From JAAYDH01 sp035353055 (GTDB lineage: Bacteria > Bacillota_I > Bacilli_A > RFN20 > CAG-826), in NCBI GenBank assembly GCA_035353055.1, contig DAOPYW010000002.1, positions 1-64,000 of the forward strand: a stretch of 64,000 nt of DNA, written 5' to 3'. This document shows positions 17,282-25,362 of the stretch, piece after piece (the first letter of the stretch is position 1; each line of letters starts with the position of its first letter). The notes below the pieces were generated by a model that saw nothing but the letters and a program-made list of their open reading frames with translations, was not told the DNA's origin and ran no database searches. Made by a program: the position numbers and the translations under genes.

Positions 17282-17659
17282 ATGCAAACTGTCCAAACTA
17301 GATTCGAAGATTTATCGGAAGTAAATAAATCAAAATTTGTCGCCATTATTATCCCTCTTAACAACGCTGACGATTTTAAGAAATTGTTGGCTGACATTAA
17401 AAAAGAACACGCTAAAGCAAAGCACATTGTTTATGCCTATCGCGTGAAAGAGAAAAGCAAATCGTGCGATGATCAAGAGCCAAAAGGCACTGCTGGGAAA
17501 CCTTTGCTTGAGCTTCTCCACAAGCGAGAGATGGATCAAGTGGTGATCTTTGTAGCTCGCTACTTCGGGGGCACTAAACTCGGAGCATCGCGCTTATTGA
17601 GAACTTATCTTCAAGCCGGCATCAACGTGCTTAATAAAGCACAATTAGTACAAATTTAG
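17282..17659 (+). CDS. YigZ/IMPACT family protein, single-domain form
   Basis: The 125-residue protein matches the N-terminal IMPACT (UPF0029) domain: the basic HIVYAYR strand, the signature DDQEPKGTAGKPLLELL, and ARYFGGTKLGASRLLRTY. Bacterial YigZ/YvyE proteins are about 200-210 residues and carry a second C-terminal domain (DUF1949), which is absent here; the stop is followed 13 bases later by mrp, so this is not a sequencing gap. Eukaryotic IMPACT binds GCN1; the bacterial role is unclear. It lies 2 bases after the giant gene. Confidence 0.85.
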   Translation: MQTVQTRFEDLSEVNKSKFVAIIIPLNNADDFKKLLADIKKEHAKAKHIVYAYRVKEKSKSCDDQEPKGTAGKPLLELLHKREMDQVVIFVARYFGGTKLGASRLLRTYLQAGINVLNKAQLVQI

Positions 17660-17672
17660 GAGGCTATCAAAT

Positions 17673-18497
17673 ATGTCAGAATGCAATCACGATTGCGAAC
17701 ATTGCGCGAGCAATGATTCTTGCGAGACTAAAAGTCTCAAAGCAAAATTAAACGAACTATCGCACATCAAAAGAATAATCGGAATACTTTCCGGAAAGGG
17801 CGGAGTGGGAAAATCTTATGTCACTTCGCTATTAGCAGTAAGTTTAATTAAGCGCGGTTTTAAAGTGGGAATCCTCGACGCGGACGTCACTGGTCCGAGC
17901 ATTCCCAAGGCTTTTAACATCGGCGAAAAAGCCGCCGGTGAGAATAGCTTGATTTATCCGCTCTCTTCGAGATTAGGCATCAAGATCATCTCCGCGAATT
18001 GTCTATTAGAAGATGATTCGGATCCAATTATATGGCGAGGTCCTTTACTCGCGAATCTCGTAAAGCAATTCTATGAAGATGTCTTGTGGGAAGAGTTAGA
18101 CTATCTTCTCATCGACATGCCACCAGGAACTGGCGATGTGGCTCTGACGATTTTTCAATCGATTCCAGTCGATGACTTAATCATCGTCACTTCGCCGCAA
18201 GATCTCGTCTCGCTCATCGTCACAAAAGCGATAAAAATGGCCGAGATGATGCACATTAATGTTTTAGGTGTCATTGAAAACATGTCGTACCTCACTTGCC
18301 CAGATTGCGGCAAAAAGATCGAAGTCTTTGGCACTTCGCATCTCGATAGCTTTGCTAAACAACTGCACTTCAATATTTTAGGAAGGCTCCCCCTCAACTC
18401 TCAGAACGCTTCATTGGTCGATGAAGGAAGAGTGGAGGAAATCGCCCTGCCAGAAATCGAAGAAGTGACAAACAAAATTTTAACGAAGGAGAATTAA
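17673..18497 (+). CDS. mrp: Mrp/NBP35 family Fe-S cluster carrier ATPase
   Basis: This 274-residue cytoplasmic P-loop ATPase assembles or carries Fe-S clusters. It has the deviant Walker A GKGGVGKS (about 43-50), the switch LDADVTGPSIPK, Walker B-like LLIDMPPGTGDV and the cluster-binding CPDC. The N terminus is Cys-rich (CNHDCEHCASNDSC), as in NBP35 rather than the short bacterial Mrp form, and there is no N-terminal MIP18 domain. An AGGAGG site precedes the ATG. It is followed by pepP after 2 bases. Confidence 0.9.
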   Translation: MSECNHDCEHCASNDSCETKSLKAKLNELSHIKRIIGILSGKGGVGKSYVTSLLAVSLIKRGFKVGILDADVTGPSIPKAFNIGEKAAGENSLIYPLSSRLGIKIISANCLLEDDSDPIIWRGPLLANLVKQFYEDVLWEELDYLLIDMPPGTGDVALTIFQSIPVDDLIIVTSPQDLVSLIVTKAIKMAEMMHINVLGVIENMSYLTCPDCGKKIEVFGTSHLDSFAKQLHFNILGRLPLNSQNASLVDEGRVEEIALPEIEEVTNKILTKEN

Positions 18498-18499
18498 TT

Positions 18500-19756
18500 A
18501 TGAGTGATATTGAAAATCGCCGCGAACGGCTCTTTGCCAAGATGAAAGAGAATTCCGCCGCCGTAGTGTTTGCCGGAGTCTCTAAACTGAGAAGCGAAGA
18601 TGATACTTTTCCTTTCCAATCCAATCGCCATTTCTTTTATCTGAGCAATATCGAACAAGAGAATTCTGTCCTCTTATTTGTCAAGGGAATCAGCGAGAAG
18701 AAAGTCTATCTTTTTATCGATGATTTCAATGAGTTAAAAGAGAAGTGGACAGGAAAGAGATTGACCATCGAAGAAGCTAAAAAAATCTCCCGCATACAAA
18801 ATGTTTATTTGAACGATTCTTTCGAGAGCATGCTCTCGCTAGCTCTCGTGGCAAAAAACAACCAATATGGGCAGATCGATACTCTGTATCTTGACCTTTC
18901 TCCAGAATTGAAAATCAAGGATAGCTTCTCCACCCAAGAATTCGAAAAATTTATCGCTGGAGAATACTCACATATCAAGACCATCAACATCTATCCGATG
19001 ATTACCGAGCTGAGAATGGTCAAATCTTCCGAAGAAATCGGGGAAATCCTCAACGCCATCAATGGCACAAATAATGGCATCAGCCAAATTATTAACGACT
19101 TAAAACCAGGGCTTTTAGAAATGCATATCGCTGATTCTTTTGAATTTTTTGGGCGAAAGCACGGCTTCAGAGAATTGGCCTTCTCCAGCATCGTGGCTTC
19201 GGGCAAAAACGCCACTTGCCTTCACTATCCATCGCAAAATGATGTGACCAAAGATAATGACCTCATTCTATTTGATATCGGTTACAAATCTCATGGTTAT
19301 TGCGCGGACATCTCCCGAACTTTTCCTGTGAGCGGAGTATTTTCTGGGTTAGCAAAAGAAGTTTATCAATCGGTTCTAAACTGCAATAAAGCCGTCATCG
19401 ATTATGTTCGCGAGGGGATGACCATCGCTCAAGTTCAGGAATTTACTCGTGAATTTTTGAAAAAAGAATGCGTCAAACTCGGTTTGCTGCGCGAGGATGA
19501 AGATGTCGTTAAATATTATTATCATAATGTTTCTCATCATTTAGGACTCAACACTCACGATTGCGCAGATCGAGAAAAACCATTGGAAAATGGCAATGTC
19601 ATCACCGTCGAGCCGGGTCTCTATTTAGCTGATCGAGGCTTTGGAGTTCGAATTGAAGACGATGTTTTAATCAGCAATGGTCGCGGCGAATGCCTATCAA
19701 AAGGTATCGTCAAGGAAATCAAAGATATTGAAAGGATGTTTAAGTCGCGTTTTTAA
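18500..19756 (+). CDS. pepP: Xaa-Pro aminopeptidase (M24B)
   Basis: This 418-residue protein has an N-terminal AMP_N domain (the segment FPFQSNRHFFYLSNIEQEN) and a C-terminal pita-bread metallopeptidase domain. The five metal ligands are visible: D in LFDIGYKSHGYCADISRTF (two), H in SHHLGLNTHD, E in ITVEPGLYL and E in GVRIEDDVLI. It releases N-terminal residues next to proline, using Mn or Co, in the cytoplasm. It is in the middle of the 10536-21237 operon with 2-base gaps on both sides. Confidence 0.93.
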   Translation: MSDIENRRERLFAKMKENSAAVVFAGVSKLRSEDDTFPFQSNRHFFYLSNIEQENSVLLFVKGISEKKVYLFIDDFNELKEKWTGKRLTIEEAKKISRIQNVYLNDSFESMLSLALVAKNNQYGQIDTLYLDLSPELKIKDSFSTQEFEKFIAGEYSHIKTINIYPMITELRMVKSSEEIGEILNAINGTNNGISQIINDLKPGLLEMHIADSFEFFGRKHGFRELAFSSIVASGKNATCLHYPSQNDVTKDNDLILFDIGYKSHGYCADISRTFPVSGVFSGLAKEVYQSVLNCNKAVIDYVREGMTIAQVQEFTREFLKKECVKLGLLREDEDVVKYYYHNVSHHLGLNTHDCADREKPLENGNVITVEPGLYLADRGFGVRIEDDVLISNGRGECLSKGIVKEIKDIERMFKSRF

Positions 19757-19758
19757 AC

Positions 19759-21237
19759 ATGAAAAGATATATTCTCTCACTTGATCAAGGCACGACCTCC
19801 ACGCGAGCTATTTTGTTTGACAATCAAGGCCAAGCCAAATTTATCGCTCAGAGAGAAATACAATGCCTCTATCCTCATCCAGGCTGGGTTGAAGCGGATG
19901 CCCTCTCCATTTGGGTTTCCGTTATTGATGTAATCAATGAAGTCTTAATTAAGGCTAATATCACCATGAGCGACATTGATTCTATTGGCTTATCCAATCA
20001 GCGCGAGACCACAGTGGTGTGGAATAAAGAGACAGGCATGCCAATTTATCATGCTATTGTGTGGCAATCCCGCCAGTCGCTAGACATTTGCGAAAAGTTG
20101 AATGACAAGCGAGATTTTATTCATCAAAAAACTGGGCTGTTAATCAATCCTTATTTTTCCGCAAGCAAAATCAGATTCATCCTCGACCATATTCCCGACG
20201 GACAAAAGAAAGCGGAAAATGGCGAACTGCTGTGTGGCACTATTGATTCCTGGCTGATTTATAAAATGACCAAAGGAAAGGTTCACGCCACCGATATATC
20301 GAATGCATCACGCACTTTATTGTTTAATATCAATTCATTAATGTGGGATAAAGAAATATGCGAGATATTCCATATTCCAATGAAGATGTTGCCAACCGTT
20401 AGGCCATCTTCTTTCTGCTATGGAAATGCTAGCTTTTTTGATCCCAACATCACTATTCAAGGAGTGGCAGGTGATCAGCAGGCTGCTTTGTTCGGACAAG
20501 CATGTTTTGAAAAAGGCGAGAGCAAAAACACCTATGGTACAGGTTGCTTCATGCTTTTAAATACTGGCGAGTCCCCTGTTTTTTCTCATAGCGGTTTGTT
20601 GACAACTGTCGCTTGGCAAATTGGAAATCAAGTCACTTATGCTTTAGAAGGCTCGGTATTTGTCGGTGGAGCCGCCGTTCAATGGCTGCGTGATGAAATG
20701 AAAATAATCTCTCAATCTAGCGAGAGCGAACATGCTGCTTTTTCTGCATCTGATACTGAGGGCTTGTATTTCGTTCCTTCTTTCGTCGGCTTAGGAACGC
20801 CATATTGGGACAATGAAGCTCGAGGTGCTATTGTTGGAATTACTCGCGGCACTGATAAAAATCAAATCATCCGCGCCACTTTGGAAGGCATTGCTTACCA
20901 ATGCAAAGACGTTTTTAGTGTCATGGACAAAGAAACTAAATGTAGTATAAAAAGTTTACGAGTTGATGGCGGAGCAACTGCCAACAAATATTTAATGCAG
21001 TTCCAAAGCGATATCCTTCAGCTGGATATTATCCTCCCCAAATGTTTAGAAACAACCGCTCTCGGAGCGGCTTATCTCGCCGGTTTAAACAGCGGATTTT
21101 TCAAGAGCATCGACGAGATAAAAAAAATCCATTGTTACCAGACTATCTACCATCCACAAATGTCAAAAATCGAGATGGCACGAAGATATAAAGGCTGGGG
21201 CAAGGCGATCAAAGCTGTGCGCAGTTTTAAGTTATAG
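19759..21237 (+). CDS. glpK: Glycerol kinase
   Basis: This 492-residue FGGY kinase makes glycerol 3-phosphate from glycerol and ATP, feeding lipid synthesis or glycolysis. It has the N-terminal LSLDQGTTSTRAILFD phosphate loop, WVEADALSIW, SNQRETTVVW, the GVAGDQQAALFGQACF block with TYGTGCFML, and the C-terminal RVDGGATANKYLMQFQSDI; length is normal. No glycerol facilitator (glpF) or glpD lies beside it. It is last gene of the operon. No good Shine-Dalgarno site precedes its ATG, so it may be translated by coupling with pepP. Confidence 0.96.
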   Translation: MKRYILSLDQGTTSTRAILFDNQGQAKFIAQREIQCLYPHPGWVEADALSIWVSVIDVINEVLIKANITMSDIDSIGLSNQRETTVVWNKETGMPIYHAIVWQSRQSLDICEKLNDKRDFIHQKTGLLINPYFSASKIRFILDHIPDGQKKAENGELLCGTIDSWLIYKMTKGKVHATDISNASRTLLFNINSLMWDKEICEIFHIPMKMLPTVRPSSFCYGNASFFDPNITIQGVAGDQQAALFGQACFEKGESKNTYGTGCFMLLNTGESPVFSHSGLLTTVAWQIGNQVTYALEGSVFVGGAAVQWLRDEMKIISQSSESEHAAFSASDTEGLYFVPSFVGLGTPYWDNEARGAIVGITRGTDKNQIIRATLEGIAYQCKDVFSVMDKETKCSIKSLRVDGGATANKYLMQFQSDILQLDIILPKCLETTALGAAYLAGLNSGFFKSIDEIKKIHCYQTIYHPQMSKIEMARRYKGWGKAIKAVRSFKL

Positions 21238-21243
21238 TCGCTA

Positions 21244-21272
21244 TTGCAGGCTGAGCACTGGTGGAATAGAAT
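21244..21272 (+). promoter_or_regulatory. Promoter of the small membrane protein gene
   Basis: TTGCAG (21244-21249) and TAGAAT (21267-21272) are 17 bases apart, followed by AAGGAG and the ATG at 21294. The predicted leader is about 15 bases. Confidence 0.6.
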
Positions 21273-21293
21273 AATTTCAAAGGAGAAATACAT

Positions 21294-21620
21294 ATGGAAG
21301 AGAAAGAAAACTTAAATGTCGAGCCATTTGAACAAGATCCCGCTGGAGGCATGTCGCCTAACGATAAAAACGCTCTCGTGTCCTTCATTTTAGCGCTTGT
21401 AGGGTTATTTCTTTGCGAAACATTTATTGGTCCTATTGTTCTCGGAATTATTTCATTATCTTTAAACAAGAAGTCAAATGGTGGCAACAAGAAGCCATTC
21501 ACTGTCTTTGCAAAGATAGCCAAACCAGTCGCAATTATCGACATCATTTTAGGGCCTATCGCATTAATTATCATCATTGCTAGCATTGTTGCATTTGTTG
21601 CGGCCGGCCTTGCTGCTTAA
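21294..21620 (+). CDS. Small two-helix membrane protein, DUF4190-like
   Basis: The 108-residue protein has an acidic, soluble N-terminal tail of about 28 residues and two hydrophobic segments (about 29-50 and 76-106) joined by a basic loop with KKSNGGNKK. The pattern NALVSFILALVG, then GIISLSLNKK resembles DUF4190-type small membrane proteins of Firmicutes. Function is unknown. It has its own promoter, an AAGGAG site 9 bases from the ATG, and its own terminator. Confidence 0.7.
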   Translation: MEEKENLNVEPFEQDPAGGMSPNDKNALVSFILALVGLFLCETFIGPIVLGIISLSLNKKSNGGNKKPFTVFAKIAKPVAIIDIILGPIALIIIIASIVAFVAAGLAA

Positions 21621-21649
21621 GCTTATTTGCTTTAGCAAAAAAGACTACT

Positions 21650-21680
21650 AAAAGCGGTTCCTCGAACCGTTTTTCTTTTA
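21650..21680 (+). terminator. Terminator after the small membrane protein gene
   Basis: An 11-bp stem (21650-21660 with 21664-21674, one G-U pair) with loop CTC runs into a T-tract. Confidence 0.85.
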
Positions 21681-21693
21681 ATTATTAAGAATT

Positions 21694-21725
21694 TTGTTAT
21701 TTTTATGCGGCCGTTCGCCTATAAT
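21694..21725 (+). promoter_or_regulatory. Promoter region of the lipoprotein gene
   Basis: A perfect -10 TATAAT (21720-21725) lies 30 bases before the ATG. The best -35 match, TTGTTA (21694-21699), is 20 bases away, which is longer than optimal. AAGGGGG precedes the ATG. Confidence 0.45.
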
Positions 21726-21755
21726 TAAGGTGCATACAATAAAGGGGGTTTACTT

Positions 21756-22931
21756 ATGAAAGTTAAAAAAATTTTATTTGTTGCAGCTAGTACTTTTCTT
21801 CTTGCAGCGTGTTTTGAAAGCGGAATGAGTGCTGGCTCTTTGCCAAAAGGCGGAACGCCTGCCACAGCCCAGAGCACAGTCCTAGCAATTGGAAATGCTT
21901 ACGATTCTTTAATGGATTTAGACTCCTTCGAAGCTAATTTCGATTTAAAGAAAGCTCATGTTGACTTAAAACTAGGACAAACTTTTGAAGCACCAGCCTC
22001 GAAACAAGGAGGAATCCTTGGCAATCGCATGGTTGAAGAAGTCGATGGATTTGGCATCATTCAAGCTGATGCTTCAATGAAAGCTAAATTTGCGGTCACT
22101 GGTCTAACCAGCACTTCTGTTGACGATGTTGAAGCAGAAGCGAGCATTAGCGATCTCGGCATCGATCTCTATGTCGGAACTGAAATAGGCACTGAAGTTA
22201 CACCAGAAGTCGACTTTGATTTCTCAGGTGTCGATGTTGCCGCTTACATTTCTACAGGCAATTTGTACGTCAATGCTTCTGACAATGAACTCCGCTCCAT
22301 GATTTCTGAAATTTTAGTCGCGACCGGCACTCCTGAAGAAGAAGTCGGACAAACGATGGAAAATATTCCAGAAAAATTCTATCAACCAGGTGTCATTAAC
22401 GCTGATGCCCTCCCACTCCTTGATACTTTCTTCAATCAAGTTCTTGGAATTGAAACCCTGCCAACAAAAGAAGATGTTATGACAGGTCTCGGCGAGGTTC
22501 TCAACGAATCATCATTTGCTACTTTGGCAGATTATATCACCCTGCTTGATTATGAAGACGGAAGCTTTGGCATTTCTGTTGATTTGAGCAAAGAAGATGT
22601 CCTCTCATTATTAACTCTTGTCCTCTCTTCAAATGGTGACCAAATGACTGAAGAACAAATTCAAACAGCCGTTACTGAATATGGCAAAATGTTTGAAATT
22701 GGCGCGCTAAAAGCAACCATTTTGCTCAATAGCGATGCTTTATTGACCGATGTATTATTTGACATTGATGTCTCAGTCGATACTTCTAAAAGCGAACTTT
22801 ACACTCAAAGCGAAGAAACTCCAATTCTCCTTGATCTTGCTTATAAATCAGCATTGACCTTCAAATATGGAGACAATGTGAGCGTCAATCTTCCTACCGA
22901 TTTATCCTCATACGCCGTATTGGCAAACTAG
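21756..22931 (+). CDS. Surface lipoprotein of unknown function
   Basis: The protein has 391 residues. The signal peptide MKVKKILFVAASTFLLAAC ends in the lipobox LAAC, so the mature protein should be lipid-anchored at Cys19 on the outer face of the membrane. The rest is acidic and mostly beta-like, with repeated SDLGIDLYVG / DFDFSGVDVAAYI type strands. The overall look is of the DUF-type lipoproteins that bind lipid or cell-envelope components, but no family can be named. It is monocistronic, with its own promoter and terminator. Confidence 0.75.
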   Translation: MKVKKILFVAASTFLLAACFESGMSAGSLPKGGTPATAQSTVLAIGNAYDSLMDLDSFEANFDLKKAHVDLKLGQTFEAPASKQGGILGNRMVEEVDGFGIIQADASMKAKFAVTGLTSTSVDDVEAEASISDLGIDLYVGTEIGTEVTPEVDFDFSGVDVAAYISTGNLYVNASDNELRSMISEILVATGTPEEEVGQTMENIPEKFYQPGVINADALPLLDTFFNQVLGIETLPTKEDVMTGLGEVLNESSFATLADYITLLDYEDGSFGISVDLSKEDVLSLLTLVLSSNGDQMTEEQIQTAVTEYGKMFEIGALKATILLNSDALLTDVLFDIDVSVDTSKSELYTQSEETPILLDLAYKSALTFKYGDNVSVNLPTDLSSYAVLAN

Positions 22932-22950
22932 TCATTATTCGATTTCCAAT

Positions 22951-22974
22951 AAGAGCCCTAGGGCTCTTTTTTCT
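22951..22974 (+). terminator. Terminator of the lipoprotein gene
   Basis: A perfect inverted repeat AAGAGCCC-TA-GGGCTCTT (22951-22968) is followed by TTTTTTC. Confidence 0.88.
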
Positions 22975-22996
22975 TTGCCTTTTGGACGTACGCACA

Positions 22997-23025
22997 TTGA
23001 TATCTAGATGGTAATTCATTATAAT
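22997..23025 (+). promoter_or_regulatory. Consensus promoter of addB-addA, adjacent to the start codon
   Basis: TTGATA (22997-23002) and TATAAT (23020-23025) are exactly 17 bases apart. The -10 box ends 6 bases before the ATG at 23032, so transcription should begin at the start codon itself. The upstream ATG at 23008 lies inside the promoter and cannot be used. Confidence 0.8.
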
Positions 23026-23031
23026 AAGCAC

Positions 23032-25362
23032 ATGGCAAAACGCTTAATAATTGCTCCCTTTTCAATGCACGAGAGTCTATTGAATGCTTTTCGGCAAAAA
23101 GACTCATTTACTGATCTCAAAATAATCGATAAAAATGAATTGCTTCACTCTTTTTATGATCAGCTAGATCAAAAGAGCATCAAGGAAGTGATGATTTCTG
23201 AAAACATCTCGCATGATGCGGCGATAAAAATTGTCCGCGCTCTCCCTTTTGCAACAGCAGATGTATCTACCGAAAAAATGAGTCATTTGCACGATATTAA
23301 AGCTCAGTTAAAAACCCTTGGTTTGTTGAAAAGAAATCCATATATAACAATGCTATTTAAAGGAAAAGATGTCGAAGTTTTTGGTTACTCTTCTCTCGAT
23401 AAAGAGTTGGTCGGAGTTTTAACATCTTTGAAATGCTGCATCAACTTTAACATCAATGAAGTGGTAAAAAAAGATCAGCCGCTCCTTCAATTTTCTTCCA
23501 TTCCTGAAGAAGTGCTGTTTAATCTAAATCAAATTGCCCAACTACTTGATTCAGGAGTTAAGGCTAGCGATATCTATGTTTATTGTTGCGACCATGATTA
23601 TTATTACTACCTCGATGAGTTTCAAAATAGTTTTCATTTTCGCCTCAATATTCCCCAATATCAAACTCTATATTCTCAAAATTCCACCTGTTGGCTTCTA
23701 CAAGAGATTCGCCAGCGTCAAAGCTTTGATCAGATAGGGGAAATCTTCTCGCAAATAAGCATTCCAATCGATCATCAAAAAATGATCCAGAAAATGATAA
23801 AAGAAGTGATGGATGAACGGCTATCGTTCGCTCGGCAATATCAATATCTTGTTTATTTGCTGAAGCAAACTCATATTTCTGATAATGTTTATAGCCCTGC
23901 AGTCAATTTTATCGAAGAGCCAATTATGGCTAATCACGCTAATGTTTTTGTGCTGGGATTTCACGAAGGCCTTTTCCCTATCTCCTACCAAGATAATGAT
24001 TTCTTAACGGACCAAGAAAAGAGTCTTCTTGGGCTTAATACTTCGCTGGATAAGGGAAAGATGTCCATTCATATGCTTACAAACTTCTTTGCTCAAGATA
24101 ATGCTTATCACTTCTCTTATTCCCGCCGACATTTAAACAACCAATATTATCCTTCTCCCTTTGCTAAAATTTGGGGTATGCATATTGCCAACGCTGAATT
24201 GCCTGAGACATACTTCAGCCATCGCTATGCTGAAATGACCCTTGCAAATCTGTGCGATTTAAATAAATTTTTTAAGGAGCAGACCGAAGACTACCGGGCT
24301 CTTCTCGATATTATATCCATCCCTTACGATTCTTATGATAACCAATTCACTGGCGCCAAAGTTTTCGATGATTCCACCTCTTTAAAGCACTCATATTCAA
24401 GCATGAAAGCTTATTATGCTTGCCCATTTCAATATTATCTTGCTTATGGTCTCGACCTTGATCCTTTCAAGGGCAATTTTTCTTCCGCTCTCGGCAATAT
24501 TGCCCACCAAATTTTCCAGAATATGAGCAATCAAGACTTTGATTTTGAACAAGCTTATCAAAACGCTTACGCCGGAAGCGATTATCAATTCACAGAGTCA
24601 GAAAAAACTCTTTTAATAGAATTAAAAACGGATATGAATGCTGCGGTCCAAGCAATCAAATTGCATCAATCGAAGATGTCTAGTCATCAGATCTTCGCTG
24701 AGCTAAAAATTAAAATGCCTCTTGATGATCGCACGATAATTGAAGGCATTGTTGATAAAATCATCATTGTTAGCAATCAATATATGTTTTTGGTTGACTA
24801 CAAAACTGGCAAAGAAACTTTCGTGCCGGCTCTTTTAAAATATGGCAGTTCCTTTCAACTTCCTACCTATGCATTGTTAACCAGCCAGTCGCCTCAGTTT
24901 AAGGATTACACTCTGACAGGTCTATACATCCAGCATGTCATACCAGATTCAATCTCTCGCACCATTAAAGAAGATGATTTAATTCCATATTATCTTAAAC
25001 TTGATGGCTATTCGATTGATGACGCCAGCATTATTCATATGTTCGATGACACTTTTGGAGTGCCTGGCGAAGAATCATCTTTCATCAAAGGTATAAAACT
25101 GACAAAAGATAATCAATTTAGTAAAAGAAGTCGCATTCAATCACAAGAGTATCTCCACTCCTTAAGCAAAAGTGCTCTCGATCTTTTCGTTGAAGGGAAC
25201 AAAAGCATTCGCCGGAATATTTTTCCTGTTCGCCCACTTTTTGCCGATAGTGATGGAGCGTGTAAATATTGCCCATACCACGATATCTGCTATGTGAAGT
25301 TTGAGCAGATAGTCGATGTAAAGGATATCCAAGAGCAGGAGGCAGAAGACAATGGCATTTAA
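23032..25362 (+). CDS. addB: AddB/RexB-like helicase-nuclease subunit
   Basis: This is the partner of AddA in resection of double-strand breaks. About 776 residues, much shorter than Bacillus AddB (about 1160). No Walker A motif is visible in the N-terminal part, as in RexB. The C-terminal nuclease is intact: LVDYKTGK supplies the D-x-K of the PD-(D/E)XK site after EGIVDKIII. Four cysteines of the AddB iron-sulfur cluster are placed as in the family (one in YYACPFQYYL near residue 467, and the trio C-x2-C-x5-C in CKYCPYHDIC). I chose the ATG at 23032 because the promoter covers the ATG at 23008. No Shine-Dalgarno site is present. The end overlaps addA by 11 bases. Confidence 0.85.
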   Translation: MAKRLIIAPFSMHESLLNAFRQKDSFTDLKIIDKNELLHSFYDQLDQKSIKEVMISENISHDAAIKIVRALPFATADVSTEKMSHLHDIKAQLKTLGLLKRNPYITMLFKGKDVEVFGYSSLDKELVGVLTSLKCCINFNINEVVKKDQPLLQFSSIPEEVLFNLNQIAQLLDSGVKASDIYVYCCDHDYYYYLDEFQNSFHFRLNIPQYQTLYSQNSTCWLLQEIRQRQSFDQIGEIFSQISIPIDHQKMIQKMIKEVMDERLSFARQYQYLVYLLKQTHISDNVYSPAVNFIEEPIMANHANVFVLGFHEGLFPISYQDNDFLTDQEKSLLGLNTSLDKGKMSIHMLTNFFAQDNAYHFSYSRRHLNNQYYPSPFAKIWGMHIANAELPETYFSHRYAEMTLANLCDLNKFFKEQTEDYRALLDIISIPYDSYDNQFTGAKVFDDSTSLKHSYSSMKAYYACPFQYYLAYGLDLDPFKGNFSSALGNIAHQIFQNMSNQDFDFEQAYQNAYAGSDYQFTESEKTLLIELKTDMNAAVQAIKLHQSKMSSHQIFAELKIKMPLDDRTIIEGIVDKIIIVSNQYMFLVDYKTGKETFVPALLKYGSSFQLPTYALLTSQSPQFKDYTLTGLYIQHVIPDSISRTIKEDDLIPYYLKLDGYSIDDASIIHMFDDTFGVPGEESSFIKGIKLTKDNQFSKRSRIQSQEYLHSLSKSALDLFVEGNKSIRRNIFPVRPLFADSDGACKYCPYHDICYVKFEQIVDVKDIQEQEAEDNGI

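Noticed and set aside
23008..23031. An earlier ATG for addB
   Set aside because: It lies between the -35 and -10 boxes of a consensus promoter.
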